From CBDEGU01 sp965238045 (GTDB lineage: Bacteria > Acidobacteriota > Terriglobia > Bryobacterales > UBA6623): 64,000 nucleotides of DNA. Under the pieces are notes generated by a model. It saw only the letters and a program-made list of their open reading frames with translations, was not told the origin of the DNA and searched no databases. Shown here in pieces: positions 34,016 through 42,396 of the stretch. The DNA is taken from positions 496,001 to 560,000 of the forward strand of contig CBDEGU010000012.1 of assembly GCA_965238045.1 (NCBI GenBank), in the 5' to 3' direction. The position numbers and the translations under genes are program-made. Positions within the stretch are counted from its first letter, which is position 1. The number at the start of each line of letters is the position of its first letter.

Positions 34016-34783
34016 TCAAACCTGGCTCAGGACGGCCAAGCCACCCGCGATCATAGCTATTCCGGCGAAACGTCCGCTTCGTCCGCCGAACGGCAGGACT
34101 TTCTCCAGCAGAACGAATAGCGTGATCCCGGCGATCCAAAGCAAGTTCATCACGCCGCCGAAAAAGAGCAGTCCCATCAGCGCCCAGCAACAGCCCAAGC
34201 AAAACGCGCCGTGATCGAGTCCCATCCGGAAAGCCCCGGCCCAGCCCGGCCGCCAATGCTCAGAAATGAAATGCGCCGGTGAACGGCAGTGGCGCAAACA
34301 CGCCTCTTTGGCGGGAGTCATCTGGTATACTCCGGCCGCAATCAGCAAGGCTGCCCCTAGCCAGGGGCTGTTGGAAACGAGCATCGGTGAGAGCAGCGCC
34401 GCCTGATCCAGCGCCCACTGCGCGAAGGCCGCGCCGGCGCTGAAAACCGTCCAGATCGCGATGTAGCCCGAGATGAACACCGCTGCCGGCGCCAGCGTGG
34501 TTCCCTGACCCGCGGCCTTGCGCGCCACCGCCCCGTAGATGAGCGTCATCGGGATCGCGGACGGCAGCATCATGCCGACCATCATGACCGCCCACATCAC
34601 AAACATGAAAACGAAATCGCCGGCCGACCAGGGGTGGATCTCAAGCATCGCGGCCGGCATCATGGCGCTCATGTCCATTTGAACGGCCATGCGAATCAAA
34701 TAGGCCCACGACAGCGCCGTAACGCCGATCAGCGCGGAGAGAATCGCGACGCGATCGCGACGGGGAAGACTAGCTGCTTGCAT
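34016..34783 (-). CDS. DUF2182 membrane protein, probable metal handling
   Basis: The 255-residue product has about six or seven membrane helices, several rich in Met (MDMSAMMPAAM; MWAVMMVGMMLPSAIPMTL), and the family signature Cys-rich motif ACLRHCRSP and DHGAFCLGCCWALMGLLFFG near the C-terminus. DUF2182 is annotated as a predicted metal-binding integral membrane protein. Met- and Cys-rich helices suggest a soft metal such as copper, but this is inference. It is 45 bp downstream of the DUF1326 gene, a pairing seen in many bacteria, and both likely act together. Confidence 0.85.
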   Translation of the reverse strand: MQAASLPRRDRVAILSALIGVTALSWAYLIRMAVQMDMSAMMPAAMLEIHPWSAGDFVFMFVMWAVMMVGMMLPSAIPMTLIYGAVARKAAGQGTTLAPAAVFISGYIAIWTVFSAGAAFAQWALDQAALLSPMLVSNSPWLGAALLIAAGVYQMTPAKEACLRHCRSPAHFISEHWRPGWAGAFRMGLDHGAFCLGCCWALMGLLFFGGVMNLLWIAGITLFVLLEKVLPFGGRSGRFAGIAMIAGGLAVLSQV

Positions 34784-34828
34784 GGAGGTGTGCGGATGCG
34801 GCGGCGCGGGGGGCTCTGTAATCGGCTG

Positions 34829-35461
34829 CTAGCGGATCACCCCGTCCTGGTTCATATGGAGGATGTTGAACTGACCGTAGGTGCCGGAAAGGTCGAGACG
34901 AATGGCACCCGTGGCCTTCGTTGTTCCCGAGCCCATTTCCGCCACCGTGTACTCAAAACCGTTGGGTAGCTCGATTCGGGCGCGATGCTCCCCTCCGCTG
35001 ATGGGGTCAATGATCGGCGTGCCGGTCGATTCCACAACTCCGGGCACCTTGAAGTGGGCCTTGCGCGCTTCGACATCAATGTCTAGCTCGATCGGCGCAT
35101 AGAGGGTTTCCAGCACTTCCGACATCGTGCTGTTGTAGACAAAGAAGACCGTCGCGCCGGGCCTGGTGGATTCCCCATGCAGAATCTTCCGCAAGGCCTC
35201 GCGCTGCTGGTCATCGGCGCTCTCGTCGATCACCACCTGCTGTTTGCCGTTCCCAGAGGCGATTTCTCCAGGCCACTGCAGTATCATGGCCCACTTTAGA
35301 CCGCTGAGCGAGATGTCGTTGAAGTGGCCCTCTTCGATTAATCCGCCAACGACGGCCTCGCAGAATCCGTTCGTCGTGGGTGCACTAAACTGACATGGGC
35401 AGCCGTAGTCACAATTGCAGTTCCCGTACTCGACGCCGCGAAGCGTCCACTGGTCCGCCAT
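34829..35461 (-). CDS. DUF1326 protein with Cys-rich N-terminus
   Basis: The 210-residue product starts MADQWTLRGVEYGNCNCDYG and continues CPCQF, giving a C-x-C-x3-C-x-C cluster that is the hallmark of DUF1326. The rest is beta-rich (LKWAMILQWPGEIASGNGK, EARKAHFKVPGVVESTGTP). GGGAGG upstream fixes the start at ATG 35461. No signal peptide, so it is probably cytoplasmic. The cysteine cluster may bind a metal or redox partner; its membrane partner DUF2182 follows directly. Function of the pair is not established. Confidence 0.88.
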   Translation of the reverse strand: MADQWTLRGVEYGNCNCDYGCPCQFSAPTTNGFCEAVVGGLIEEGHFNDISLSGLKWAMILQWPGEIASGNGKQQVVIDESADDQQREALRKILHGESTRPGATVFFVYNSTMSEVLETLYAPIELDIDVEARKAHFKVPGVVESTGTPIIDPISGGEHRARIELPNGFEYTVAEMGSGTTKATGAIRLDLSGTYGQFNILHMNQDGVIR

Positions 35462-35783
35462 TCCAAATCCTCCCAAGAGTTCTACGCGAAAGTCTTACAA
35501 GATTAAATCACGGCGCCGCTTCCCGTCAAATCGCCCCTTTCCTCCTCTCGCGGCGCATGGCGAACAGGCAGCCCGCGGACAGTCAGCTGTGCTTGCCGCC
35601 GGAAGGCTTCTCTTCTCGCCCGCACCCACCGATCACCGGTCATGACCAAGAGCGTTGAGCGGGCGAACACTGGCTTGTCGGAGCCGGCATGGGGAATCCT
35701 GCCGGCAAATTGTGGCCCTCTGCCGCCGGGCCGTACTCCACAACCGGGAATCAGCAACACGAGATGCTGGAAACCAGACCGCT
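35462..35783. other. 322-bp intergenic region
   Basis: Separates the response regulator stop from the DUF1326 start, both on the minus strand. It must hold the DUF1326/DUF2182 promoter, but no clear -35/-10 pair or metal-regulator palindrome was recognised. No convincing ORF. Confidence 0.45.
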
Positions 35784-36194
35784 TCAGCGGCGCCGCCTTC
35801 TTGTCTTCTTCGTGGCCGCGAGACAGCGGTTGATCTTGCCATAGAGTTCAGGCCATTCGAAGGGCTTGGCGATGTAGTCATCGGCTTTGGCGGCAAAGCA
35901 GCGCTCGACATCGCCCATGGTTGTTTTAGCGGTGAGAATAATAATCGGAATATGGAGCGTGTCCGGGCGGTTCTTGAGCGTGGCGCAGAGGGTAATTCCA
36001 TCAATGCCGGGCATCATGAGATCGAGAAGAATCAGGTCGGGCTTCTCGGCCACGGCCGTCTGAAAGCCGAGTTCCCCGTCGGGCTCCATGAGCACCTCGA
36101 AGCCTTGCATTTGGAGCCGAAAAGCCACCGGCTTCACGACGTCTTCCTCATCGTCGATAATCAGAACGAGCAGCTTATCCTCCGGGTTAATCAC
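35784..36194 (-). CDS. response regulator, receiver domain only
   Basis: From GTG 36194 the 136-residue product reads INPEDKLLVLIIDDEEDVVK. It has the acidic pair DDE, phospho-acceptor Asp about 58 in DLILLDLMMPGIDG, the Thr switch in IIILTAK and Lys about 110 in YIAKPFEWPEL, then a basic tail of Arg and Lys. No output domain, so it is a CheY-like or phosphorelay receiver. The GTG overlaps the stop of the preceding response regulator gene by eight bases, so it is translationally coupled and belongs to the kinase operon. The basic tail is unusual and might bind nucleic acid or membrane. Confidence 0.88.
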   Translation of the reverse strand: MINPEDKLLVLIIDDEEDVVKPVAFRLQMQGFEVLMEPDGELGFQTAVAEKPDLILLDLMMPGIDGITLCATLKNRPDTLHIPIIILTAKTTMGDVERCFAAKADDYIAKPFEWPELYGKINRCLAATKKTRRRRR

Positions 36195-36864
36195 GGCTGG
36201 GATCCCCTCCCGTGACGACTGGACGGCGGGCTTGCTGGTCAGGCGTTCGGTCGCCGGTACGGTGGCTGGTGAGCCGCTCCATGTTCTGGACGATCCGCGC
36301 CGCCGAGTCGAGAGCATGCCGAGTCCGCGGCGGCAGAGAGTGATCCATGGCCGCAACCTTGAGCATGTCCTTGAGATTTTGAGCAAGGGTGCGCAACTGC
36401 TCGCGAAATAGCGTTTCGTAGTCGCCCGGGTGGGCGTCGTGGCCGTCATCGCGCCCGAGCGGGTGTCCGGGCTCGGCGTTGGAATCTTGTTCAGCTGGCT
36501 CGATGGGAACGGCCCGAACGACACGGTCGACGATCGTCGCATAGCCGTCGGTCTTGGCGAGATAATCCAGAGCGCCCAGGTCGCGCGCTCGCTTCTTGAA
36601 TTCGGGCGCGGTATTGCACGAGACCAGAATAATCGGGGTCTGGTGCCAGATCGGGTGTTCCTTTACGAGTTTGGCCAGTTCGATGCCGTTGAGTTCCGGC
36701 ATCATGAAGTCAGCCAGGATGAGGTCAACGGAAGTGTGCTGGAGAACGCGCAGCGCTTCCATTCCATTGGCGGCCGTGAAGACTTCGTAGCCGGTGTTTT
36801 CCAGCCGAAACTTGAGGGTTCCAAGGGCATCGGGCTCGTCGTCGACTAGCAGGATTCTTGTCAT
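36187..36864 (-). CDS. response regulator with C-terminal helical extension
   Basis: The 225-residue product has a receiver domain (MTRILLVDDEPDALGTLKFR), Asp 52 in LILADFMMPELNG, the switch Ser in IILVSCN and Lys 104 in YLAKTDG. After a polar linker, residues about 150-200 form a helical stretch (FREQLRTLAQNLKDMLKVAA) that is not a known DNA-binding output domain; it may be a phosphotransfer or dimerisation helix. The ATG overlaps the stop of the kinase gene (ATGA), so kinase, this regulator and the next one are one transcript. Confidence 0.88.
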   Translation of the reverse strand: MTRILLVDDEPDALGTLKFRLENTGYEVFTAANGMEALRVLQHTSVDLILADFMMPELNGIELAKLVKEHPIWHQTPIILVSCNTAPEFKKRARDLGALDYLAKTDGYATIVDRVVRAVPIEPAEQDSNAEPGHPLGRDDGHDAHPGDYETLFREQLRTLAQNLKDMLKVAAMDHSLPPRTRHALDSAARIVQNMERLTSHRTGDRTPDQQARRPVVTGGDPSRD

Positions 36865-38708
36865 AACGTTTGAGACACCTCTTTCTTTTTTTGATCGCTG
36901 GTTTCCTGCTCATTGTTGAGCGCGAAATAGAACGCCGATCCCTTGCCCAGTTCCGACTCCACCCAGATTCTGCCGCCATGAAGCTCGACGATCTGGCGTG
37001 AAATGGCCAGGCCCAGACCCGTGCCGCCGACCTTCCGCCCTGGTCCGGTGCTGAGCTGAACAAAGGGGTCGAAAATGTTCTTCAACTGGTCTTCGGCGAT
37101 GCCGGGACCACTATCCTGTACTCTCACAATGACTTCCGCGCCCTCTATCCTGGTCCCTACTTCAATCCAGCTTCCCTCGCAATAGCGAATGGCGTTTCCG
37201 ATCAGGTTGACGAGCACCTGACTAATGCGGTCCGGGTCGAACAGAATTGGCTCGAGACTCTCCTCCAGCGCCAGTTCTAGCTGAAGCCCGCGCTGCTTCG
37301 CGGCCATGCGCTGCTGGAAGACGACTTCCCGCGCGATGGTATTCAGATCATGACGCGCCGAGTGCAGACGAAACTCTCCGCGTTCGATCTTTGAGAAGTC
37401 GAGCGTGTCGTTGATGAGCCGGTGCAGCCGGTCAACATTCCGCTTGGCGAGAAAGAGAAACTCGGCCTGCCGCTTGTTGAGAGGTCCAGCGGTCAGGTCT
37501 TCCACAACCCCAATCGACTCTTTGATGGCGCTGAGCGGCGTCCTCAGTTCGTGCGAGACCATCGAAGTGAACTCGGTCTTCACCATCACGGCCCGCTGCA
37601 GAGTCTCCACCATGCGGCGACGCTCGGTAATATCCCTGGACACCGCTACGTAATGGGTCGTCTTTCCATCCTCGTCCTTGACTGGCGCAATCGTTTGGTC
37701 GCTTTCGTAAACCGTACCGTCCTTGCGGCGATTCGTAACGGTGCCCTGCCACACTTCGCCAAGGCCGATCGTGGCCCACATCTGACGGAAGAATTCCGCG
37801 TCGTGACGGCTGCTTTTCAGAATCCTCGGGGTCTTGCCGGCCAGTTCCTGGCGGCCGTAGCAAGTCATGCGTTCAAACGCGCGGTTCACGTATTCGATCC
37901 TTCCGCTGATATCGGTAATGAAAATGGCTTCCCCGGCCGACTCCAATGCCGCGGCAAGACGTTTGTTTTCTAGTTCAATCCGCTTGCGCTCGGTAATGTC
38001 GAACCCGGCGCCAATCAGGCCCGTGGGATGGCCCCGGGCATCGAGGATGGGCGCCTTGATGATCAGAAGCGTTCGAGCATCACCGTCGAAATCGACGGTC
38101 TTTTCGTCGCGAATCGCCTTGCCGGTCTGCATGACTTCCCGGTCTCTCTCGCGGAACTTACTGGCCACCTCCTCGGGAAACAAGTCGGCGTCGGTCTTCG
38201 AGATGATTTCGCTCGTGGGAATTCCAAGCGCCTCGGAAAACGACCGGTTCACAGTGATGTACCGGAGCTGCGTGTCTTTCATGAACGCAAGAGCCGGCAA
38301 GTTATCAAGGATGGCGTCCACTTCCCGTATTTTCTGCGAATAGGCCGCGGCCAGATTCTGGTGCGCCCGGCGTTCGCTATCGCGTGTCTGTTCGAAGATC
38401 GAGCAGAGTTCCTTCTGCAGATCCAGAACGGCTTCGAGCCGCTCTCCGGCGCCTTGCGGGGATGCAGCCAAGGTGTCCCGGCGTGCCGCTTGCCACAGCG
38501 AGCCGATGAGATCAGTCAGTGAGGCCCGCTGGGCCGCCAGTTCCGCCGCCAACGACGAGAGCCGCTGGCGCTGGGCCGCGGAACCTTGCGAGAGGTAACC
38601 CGCGACGGCGTCCGAGTACACCTCGAACGGATCCGAGGCCGGGCCGCTTGGCGGCGGGCCGGCCGGCTCGCCGGCGGTAAGACCTAGGTTCTCATTTTGA
38701 GCCGCCAT
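36861..38708 (-). CDS. cytosolic PAS-PAS hybrid-partner sensor histidine kinase
   Basis: The 615-residue product has no membrane helices. Residues 1-125 are helical. PAS 1 (about 130-245) contains PALAFMKDTQLRYITVNRSF and ends with GFDITERKRIELENKRLAA; PAS 2 (about 255-370) contains GEAIFITDISGRIEYVNRAF and ends VAVSRDITERRRMVETL. The H-box is VSHELRTPLSAIKESIG with His 386, the N-box LVNLIGNAIRYC, G1 VQDSGPGIAED and G2 GGTGLGLAISRQIVELHGG. It autophosphorylates in response to an unknown internal signal and probably phosphorylates the two co-encoded receivers. Confidence 0.93.
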   Translation of the reverse strand: MAAQNENLGLTAGEPAGPPPSGPASDPFEVYSDAVAGYLSQGSAAQRQRLSSLAAELAAQRASLTDLIGSLWQAARRDTLAASPQGAGERLEAVLDLQKELCSIFEQTRDSERRAHQNLAAAYSQKIREVDAILDNLPALAFMKDTQLRYITVNRSFSEALGIPTSEIISKTDADLFPEEVASKFRERDREVMQTGKAIRDEKTVDFDGDARTLLIIKAPILDARGHPTGLIGAGFDITERKRIELENKRLAAALESAGEAIFITDISGRIEYVNRAFERMTCYGRQELAGKTPRILKSSRHDAEFFRQMWATIGLGEVWQGTVTNRRKDGTVYESDQTIAPVKDEDGKTTHYVAVSRDITERRRMVETLQRAVMVKTEFTSMVSHELRTPLSAIKESIGVVEDLTAGPLNKRQAEFLFLAKRNVDRLHRLINDTLDFSKIERGEFRLHSARHDLNTIAREVVFQQRMAAKQRGLQLELALEESLEPILFDPDRISQVLVNLIGNAIRYCEGSWIEVGTRIEGAEVIVRVQDSGPGIAEDQLKNIFDPFVQLSTGPGRKVGGTGLGLAISRQIVELHGGRIWVESELGKGSAFYFALNNEQETSDQKKKEVSQTL

Positions 38709-39081
38709 GCAGTCAACCCCGCCTCTCGACGGCGGGTCCGTCCTTCAATATTTCTCCCCCTTCCGGCCGCGGGGTTTTGAATCCACCAATAGAGGCCTCT
38801 GTCCCTCATCCAACACCCTCTGACATCATCCATATCGACCACCCTCGCGGAAGACATAATGGCCGTGGCACCGGCGGCTGTGTGTGTTGGCACCGGCCCG
38901 GCCGTGGCGGCCAGCGAGCATTTCTCACCACCTGGCGAGAAATGTGGCCAGAACTTTCTCACGAGCCCGGCCAGAAGAAACCTGTTTATTGACGCACGGC
39001 CGGAAGCCCCGATACACTGCAATAGAGAGCACTAGTACTTCGGAGCACCGAGTCGAAGCCGGTTTACCCTCCCTGCGTCGC
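38709..39081. other. intergenic region with a solo palindrome
   Basis: Between the divergent kinase gene and tRNA-Glu. At 38919-38944 lies a perfect-looking palindrome CATTTCTCACC...GGCGAGAAATG whose arms resemble the ends of MITE-A (TTTCTCACCACCTG). It may be a deletion derivative in which only the two ends remain. The tRNA promoter (38989-39018) lies to the right. Confidence 0.45.
38989..39018 (+). promoter_or_regulatory. sigma-70-type promoter for tRNA-Glu
   Basis: TTGACG and TACACT are separated by 18 bp and lie 64 bp upstream of the mature tRNA 5' end, which fits a stable-RNA promoter with a short leader. The -35 box differs from consensus in one base, the -10 box in two. Confidence 0.55.
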
Positions 39082-39159
39082 GTCCCCATCGTCTAGGCTG
39101 GCCTAGGACATCGCCCTTTCACGGCGGTAACGCGGGTTCAAATCCCGCTGGGGACGCCA
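39082..39159 (+). tRNA. tRNA-Glu (anticodon TTC), CCA encoded
   Basis: The 5' end GTCCCCA pairs with TGGGGAC of the acceptor stem, followed by discriminator G and an encoded CCA. The anticodon loop CTTTCAC shows TTC between stem arms TCGCC and GGCGG. The T-arm reads CGGGTTCAAATCCCG. All arms fold as in bacterial tRNA-Glu. It decodes GAA and GAG and can also feed glutamyl-tRNA into tetrapyrrole synthesis. It is a common integration target, but no integrase or att duplication is next to it. Confidence 0.97.
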
Positions 39160-39250
39160 AACGGGCCTTTTAGCCCCTGCAAGGGCCAGTATTTGCTGCT
39201 CACGCTAGTTCCGGCGGCGACTGGAATCACGCGACAACAGGAAGAACACA

Positions 39251-40711
39251 ATGTCTTCTCGATGGCCGGCTTCCGTTGTCTTGATCCCCGCCCTTGTTTT
39301 CGGCGCATCCGTTGCGCTGTCGCAGGAATCATCGCCCGCGGCGATCCATATTGGTTCCCGCCGGGAACTGTTTGTGGATGATCTGCTGATCGAGTCCGTC
39401 GGCGGTGTGCGGCTTCAACTTCACCGCCCGCGGCCCGCGGGCAAAGCGCTGATATTCGACAAGCCGTGGGAGGGCAATACCAGCCTCTATGTAACCGTTT
39501 TCGAAGACGGCGACCGCTATCGCATGTACTACCGCGGCAGCGTCCATCCTGACTACGTGATCCGCTCCAAGGTCGGCCCCGGCGAGACCATCCCCGCCGA
39601 CCACCCGCAACTCACCGCTTACGCGGAAAGCCGGGACGGCATCGAGTGGACAAAGCCTTCGCTGGGACTTTTCGAATTCAATGGTTCCAAGGAGAACAGC
39701 ATCGTTTGGATGGGTGAAGGCGGCCACAACTTTGCTCCTTTCAAAGACACCAACCCAGCGGCTCCTCCCTCGGAGCGCTACAAGGCCCTCGCCGGCGGGC
39801 CCTTGATCGCCCTCAAGTCGGCGGACGGCTTGCGCTGGGAGAAAATGCGTGACGAGCCCGTCATTACCGATGGCAGGTTCGACTCACAAAACGTCGCTTT
39901 CTGGGACCAACAGCGCCAGCTCTACGTGGCCATATACCGCGATTTCCGCCACGGGGTCCGAACGATCAAGACAGCCATATCCAAGGATTTTCTGCACTGG
40001 ACGCCCGGTGAGTGGGCCGACTATGGCGATGCTCCTCCCGAGCATCTCTACACCAACGCCACCGTGCCCTATTTCCGGGCGCCTCATATCTATCTCGCGT
40101 TTCCAAAGCGTTTCCTGCCCTTCCGGAGCAAGGTCGAAGATGAGATCAATAACGGTCTCTCCGACGGAGTCTTCATGACGAGCCGCGACGGCGTTCACTG
40201 GCTCCGATATCTCGAGGCCTTTATCCGGCCGGGGCGCGACGAGCGGAACTGGGTGCATCGCACCAACGCCGTCTCACGGGGCATCCTCCAGACCGCTCCC
40301 GATGAACTCTCGCTCTACGTTTCCCGGAACTATACCTATCCAACGGCGCACATCGAGCGCATGGTGTTGCGCACCGATGGCTTTGTCTCGGCCCATGCCG
40401 GGGTTCCCGGAGGGGAACTCGTCACCAAGCCCCTCATCTTCGAGGGCCAGAAGCTTTTCCTGAACTACGCCACCTCCGCCGCCGGCAGCATCCGCATCGA
40501 GATTCAGAATGCCAGAGGTCAGCCGCTGCCAGGGTTTTCACTGGAAGATTCGCCCGTTCTCTACGGCGATGAGATCGATGGCGAGGTGGCCTGGCCCAGA
40601 CCCGGCACACGCACCGACCGTCAGCCGCTCAAGCGAGTTGCCGAGCAAGCCGTTCGTTTGCGGTTCGTGATGCGTGACGCGGACCTTTTCTCCTTCCGGT
40701 TCGGCAAGTAG
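39251..40711 (+). CDS. exported five-bladed-propeller glycosidase-like protein
   Basis: The 486-residue product has a signal peptide (ASVVLIPALVFGASVALS). It shows repeated GH32/43/62-like propeller elements: IGSRRELFVDDLLIESVGG, DRYRMYYRGSVHPDYVIRSK, YAESRDGIEWTKPSLGLFEF, ALKSADGLRWEKMRDEPVI, NVAFWDQQRQLYVAIYRDFR and FMTSRDGVHWLRYLEAFIRP. Proteins with this pattern are frequent in Planctomycetes and Solibacter-type genomes and usually lack proven activity. It may bind or cleave plant or algal sugars. AGGA nine bases before the ATG supports the start. It is convergent with the purine permease, with MITE-A copy R3 between them. Confidence 0.75.
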   Translation: MSSRWPASVVLIPALVFGASVALSQESSPAAIHIGSRRELFVDDLLIESVGGVRLQLHRPRPAGKALIFDKPWEGNTSLYVTVFEDGDRYRMYYRGSVHPDYVIRSKVGPGETIPADHPQLTAYAESRDGIEWTKPSLGLFEFNGSKENSIVWMGEGGHNFAPFKDTNPAAPPSERYKALAGGPLIALKSADGLRWEKMRDEPVITDGRFDSQNVAFWDQQRQLYVAIYRDFRHGVRTIKTAISKDFLHWTPGEWADYGDAPPEHLYTNATVPYFRAPHIYLAFPKRFLPFRSKVEDEINNGLSDGVFMTSRDGVHWLRYLEAFIRPGRDERNWVHRTNAVSRGILQTAPDELSLYVSRNYTYPTAHIERMVLRTDGFVSAHAGVPGGELVTKPLIFEGQKLFLNYATSAAGSIRIEIQNARGQPLPGFSLEDSPVLYGDEIDGEVAWPRPGTRTDRQPLKRVAEQAVRLRFVMRDADLFSFRFGK

Positions 40712-40792
40712 CGACGCCGGCCGGGACCGGGCCGGGCCGGGAACCGAGACTGTGAGCGGAGATGGTCTTGCGCGCGCCGCCACAGGGCAAAC

Positions 40793-40975
40793 CTAGCCCG
40801 CATTTCTCACACCTGCCGACCGAAGCACGCGATAGGCCCGCCATTCCTTCGTTGCGCTTGCTCGCCGTGCTCAAGGTACAGTCGAGTACGCCTGCGCTCG
40901 TCAAGCGGCGCGCGCCTCGTACTGCCGGGCCTCCCACGCACTTCGCTTCGCCACGTGGTGAGAAAAGCGGGCTAG
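40793..40975. repeat. palindrome-ended element, MITE-A copy R3 (183 bp with CTAG borders)
   Basis: Reverse orientation relative to R1 and R2. It starts CTAGCCCGCATTTCTCACAC and ends GTGGTGAGAAAAGCGGGCTA plus G. CTAG at both ends looks like a 4-bp target duplication. The right CTAG contains the TAG stop (40972-40974) of the minus-strand purine permease. It lies between convergent genes, so a bidirectional terminator role is plausible. Confidence 0.88.
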
Positions 40976-42291
40976 CCGCCCGATCCCAAGTACGCAAACC
41001 GGGCCAGAAAGAGCAGCGTCAGGATGTAGACCAGCCAGCTGATCTGGCGGCGTTCGCCGGCCAGAACCTTCAGCACCGTGAAGGAAATGAAGCCGATCGC
41101 GAGCCCGCTGGCGATGCTGTAGCTCAGCGGTATGGTGATCAGCGTCAGAAACGCGGGAACCGCCGTCGTGGTGCGGTCCCAGCGGATGTCGCGCACCGTT
41201 GTCATCATCATCGAACCGACGATGATCAGCGCCGGCGCGGTAGCCGCCGAGGGGATGGCGCCGACCAGGGGCGCGATGACCAGCGATGCCAGGAAGAGAA
41301 TTCCGGTGACCACCGCCGAGAATCCTGAACGTCCGCCGGCGGCGATACCGGCGGCGCTTTCGATGTAGCTGACCACGGTGGAAGTACCCAGCAGCGCGCC
41401 GGCCGCGGTCGCCACTCCATCGGTGATCAGGATTTTCCTTAGCCGCGGAATTCGATTTCCGTCAGTGAACAGACCGGCCTTCTTTACGACCGCGACCACC
41501 GTGCCGACGGTATCAAAGAGATCGACGAACCAGAAGACGAAAACGATTTCAAGGAAGCCCAGCTTCATGGCCGCGCCGACATCGAGATGGAAGGCTACGG
41601 CCGAAAATTGGGACCAGTCGTATCCCGCCCCCTGCCACTGCACCAGGCCGAAGGGGATGCCGGCAAGGGCCGTCGCGACGATGCCGATCACCATGGCGCC
41701 CTTGACGCGCCACGCAAGCAGGGCGGCGATGAGCAGAAGGCCGCCAAGCGCCAGAAGCGTTGCGGGCCGGGTGAGATCGCCGAGCGTAACCATCGTGACA
41801 TCGTGCCGCACCACGATGCCGGCGTTCTGCATTCCGATGAACGCCAAAAACAGTCCGATTCCGGCGGCGACCGCCGCGTTCAGGTCGACTGGGATCGATT
41901 CCACAATCGCCTTCTGCACGCCGGTGAGCGTGAGGACAATGAGAAAGATTCCAGACAGAAATACCGCGCCCAGCGCCGTCTGCCACGGCACGCCCATGCT
42001 AACGACCACCGTATAGGTGAAGTAGGCGTTGATGCCCATGCCGGGAGCAAGCGCGATGGGGTAGCGGGCATAGAGCCCCATCATTAAGCTGCCCAGCGCG
42101 GCCGACAAGCAAGTGGCGATCGCAACGCCGGTCGGGGCCATTCCGGCGTTGCGAAGCACCGACGGGTTCACGAAGACGATATACGACATCGTCAAGAATG
42201 TCGTCAAACCAGCTAGGGTTTCTCTTTTCCAGTTGGTCCCGAGGCGCCGGAAGTCGAAATACTCTTCCGCCCTTTGCCGAATGGGATTCAT
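40972..42291 (-). CDS. NCS2-family purine permease (AzgA/PbuG-like)
   Basis: The 439-residue product starts MNPIRQRAEEYFDFRRLGTN and has about 13 membrane helices. Family blocks are RETLAGLTTFLTMSYIVFVN, PIALAPGMGINAYFTYTVV, VDLFDTVGTVVAVVKKAGL, LLGTSTVVSYIESAAGIAAG and GRSGFSAVVTGILFLASL. AzgA-type carriers import adenine, guanine or hypoxanthine with protons. ATG 42291 gives the usual N-terminus. The stop codon is formed by the edge of MITE-A R3, so the natural C-terminus may have been a few residues different. No purine riboswitch was seen in the 105-bp upstream gap. Confidence 0.9.
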   Translation of the reverse strand: MNPIRQRAEEYFDFRRLGTNWKRETLAGLTTFLTMSYIVFVNPSVLRNAGMAPTGVAIATCLSAALGSLMMGLYARYPIALAPGMGINAYFTYTVVVSMGVPWQTALGAVFLSGIFLIVLTLTGVQKAIVESIPVDLNAAVAAGIGLFLAFIGMQNAGIVVRHDVTMVTLGDLTRPATLLALGGLLLIAALLAWRVKGAMVIGIVATALAGIPFGLVQWQGAGYDWSQFSAVAFHLDVGAAMKLGFLEIVFVFWFVDLFDTVGTVVAVVKKAGLFTDGNRIPRLRKILITDGVATAAGALLGTSTVVSYIESAAGIAAGGRSGFSAVVTGILFLASLVIAPLVGAIPSAATAPALIIVGSMMMTTVRDIRWDRTTTAVPAFLTLITIPLSYSIASGLAIGFISFTVLKVLAGERRQISWLVYILTLLFLARFAYLGSGG

Positions 42292-42396
42292 GAGCCGTGA
42301 TGAGTCAGTGAGAACAAGCCGGTCCGCTCGCGCAAGCAAACAACTGGAATACGCGCCGCCGAACGGGTCCGGCAATCGCGCCGCTACCATGGGCCG

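Noticed and set aside
39082..39159. tRNA-Glu as the attachment site of a genomic island
   Set aside because: No integrase gene is adjacent and no repeated tRNA 3' end was seen downstream.
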